DNA of 64,000 nucleotides from Microbaculum marinisediminis (GTDB lineage: Bacteria > Pseudomonadota > Alphaproteobacteria > Rhizobiales > Tepidamorphaceae): the NCBI RefSeq assembly GCF_025397915.1, contig NZ_JALIDZ010000004.1, positions 62,001 through 126,000 of the forward strand, in the 5' to 3' direction. Each line of letters begins with the position of its first letter. Positions within the stretch are counted from its first letter, which is position 1. The position numbers and the translations under genes were made by a program. Of the stretch, positions 63,276 through 64,000 are shown one piece after another. The notes under the pieces were generated by a model, which made no database searches, had not been told where the DNA came from, and was given only the letters and a program-made list of their open reading frames with translations.

Positions 63276-64000
63276 ATGTCCGCGAATGCAGGCTCCGCCG
63301 CGCGCGTCAACGAGACGCCCGTCAGCGAAATCCCGGTCCCGCTGGTTCTCGACCTCGACCGCAGCCTGATCCGCTGCGACATGCTGCACGAGACGGCGCT
63401 GGCTTTCCTGCGGCGCAACCCGCTGGGCGTGTTCAAGCTGATGCGCTGGCTGATGCAGGGCCGTGCCGCGCTCAAGCGCAAGCTCGCGGAAGCCGTCACC
63501 GTCGATGTCGATTCCCTGCCGGTGAACCATGAGCTGGCCGACTATGCCGCCGCCGAGAAGGCCAAGGGGCGAACGGTCGTGCTCGCCACCGCCTCCGACC
63601 GGTTCGTCGCCACCCGGATCGCCAAGCGCTTCGCCTTCATCGACCGCGTCGTCGCCTCGGACGGCGTGACCAACCTGAAGGGCGCGGCCAAGGCCGAGAC
63701 GCTCTGCAAGCTGTTCCCCGACGGCTTCGCCTATGCGGGCGACTCCGCGGCCGACCTCGCGGTGTGGAAGAGGGCGGCTTCGGTCGTCGTCGTCGAGGCG
63801 AGCCCCGCGGTCGCGCGCAAGGCGGCGCGCCTCGGGCCCGTCGAAGCCTCTTTCCCGCGTCCGAGTGTCACCCGCGCGATGGTGAAATCGGCGCGGCTGC
63901 ACCAATGGGCCAAGAACGCGCTGGTGTTCGCACCGCTTGTGCTCGGCGGCCAGTTCGCCAATCCCGCCGCCTGGGCCAATGCCGCGCTCGCCTTCGTGGC
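63276..64000 (+). CDS. HAD-hydrolase/UbiA prenyltransferase fusion, partial
   Basis: The frame starts at ATG 63276 and runs off the right edge with no stop, giving 241 residues. An N-terminal HAD-like domain is visible: VPLVLDLDRSLIRCDMLHE (DxD nucleophile motif), VVLATASDRFVA and FAYAGDSAADLAVWKRA. It is followed by LHQWAKNALVFAPLVLGGQF, the start of the UbiA membrane domain. Fusions of this type resemble decaprenyl-phosphate phosphoribosyltransferase relatives and prenylate or transfer to polyprenyl phosphate. The substrate is not decidable from a fragment. Confidence 0.88.
   Translation, partial: MSANAGSAARVNETPVSEIPVPLVLDLDRSLIRCDMLHETALAFLRRNPLGVFKLMRWLMQGRAALKRKLAEAVTVDVDSLPVNHELADYAAAEKAKGRTVVLATASDRFVATRIAKRFAFIDRVVASDGVTNLKGAAKAETLCKLFPDGFAYAGDSAADLAVWKRAASVVVVEASPAVARKAARLGPVEASFPRPSVTRAMVKSARLHQWAKNALVFAPLVLGGQFANPAAWANAALAFV

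Overview
The window is very GC-rich chromosomal DNA with tightly packed genes, many four-base ATGA/GTGA overlaps, and a gene set typical of an alphaproteobacterium, most likely a member of the Hyphomicrobiales (Rhizobiales). The markers for this are a BetI/ChoXWV choline system, a five-step Hut pathway with HutF and HutG, OpgG/OpgH glucan synthesis, a class I PHA synthase with phasin, an alpha-2-macroglobulin/PBP1C pair and small GC-rich intergenic palindromes. This assignment is an inference from gene content, not a database result. I saw no rRNA, tRNA, CRISPR array or intact insertion sequence.

Layout. 1-7.2 kb is a surface-polysaccharide region: the end of an AlgX/AlgJ-like acetyltransferase, dTDP-rhamnose genes (rfbA, rfbB, rfbC; rfbD is not in the window), two glycosyltransferases and two PAPS-dependent sulfotransferase-like genes, arranged as two converging operons. 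7.6-12.1 kb holds a YdcH-like small protein, a PuuE-type allantoinase, phaC with a divergent phasin gene, and a tandem universal stress protein. 12.1-20.5 kb is a minus-strand catabolic cluster: an N-formylglutamate-amidohydrolase-family hydrolase, a TRAP transporter (DctQ, DctM, DctP), a PuuA-like glutamine-synthetase-family ligase, an aldehyde dehydrogenase and an iron alcohol dehydrogenase, with a divergent RpiR regulator. I infer a gamma-glutamylation route for an imported amine, perhaps an amino alcohol. 21.5-30.6 kb holds an unknown two-helix membrane protein and a complete hut regulon (hutC-hutF diverging from hutI-hutH-hutG-hutU around a palindromic operator candidate). 31.0-33.1 kb holds a HisD-family paralogue with altered metal ligands, and a DUF559 nuclease-like gene lying between palindromic repeats.

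33.1-36.9 kb encodes OpgG and OpgH for osmoregulated periplasmic glucans. 37.1-41.5 kb is an ABC exporter-like trio (HlyD-type adaptor, two-unit FtsX permease, ATPase). 41.5-44.0 kb is a sugar epimerase, a GT4 glycosyltransferase and a small conserved protein. 44.0-49.7 kb is choline uptake and oxidation (ChoV, ChoW, ChoX diverging from BetI-BetA), with a betI-type operator candidate and a strong stem-loop between choX and choW. 49.7-55.3 kb holds a PhnD-like protein without a signal peptide, a fatty acid desaturase diverging from an XRE regulator, an ornithine-cyclodeaminase-family enzyme and an exported YtcJ-like amidohydrolase. 55.4-63.2 kb is a bacterial alpha-2-macroglobulin (PAN domain, intact thioester) followed by PBP1C; a textbook terminator touches the ribosome binding site of the macroglobulin gene. 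The window ends inside a HAD-UbiA prenyltransferase gene.

Taken together, the window encodes surface glycan building, envelope homeostasis and defence, carbon storage, and uptake and catabolism of nitrogenous solutes (histidine/urocanate, choline, ureides and one unidentified TRAP substrate).
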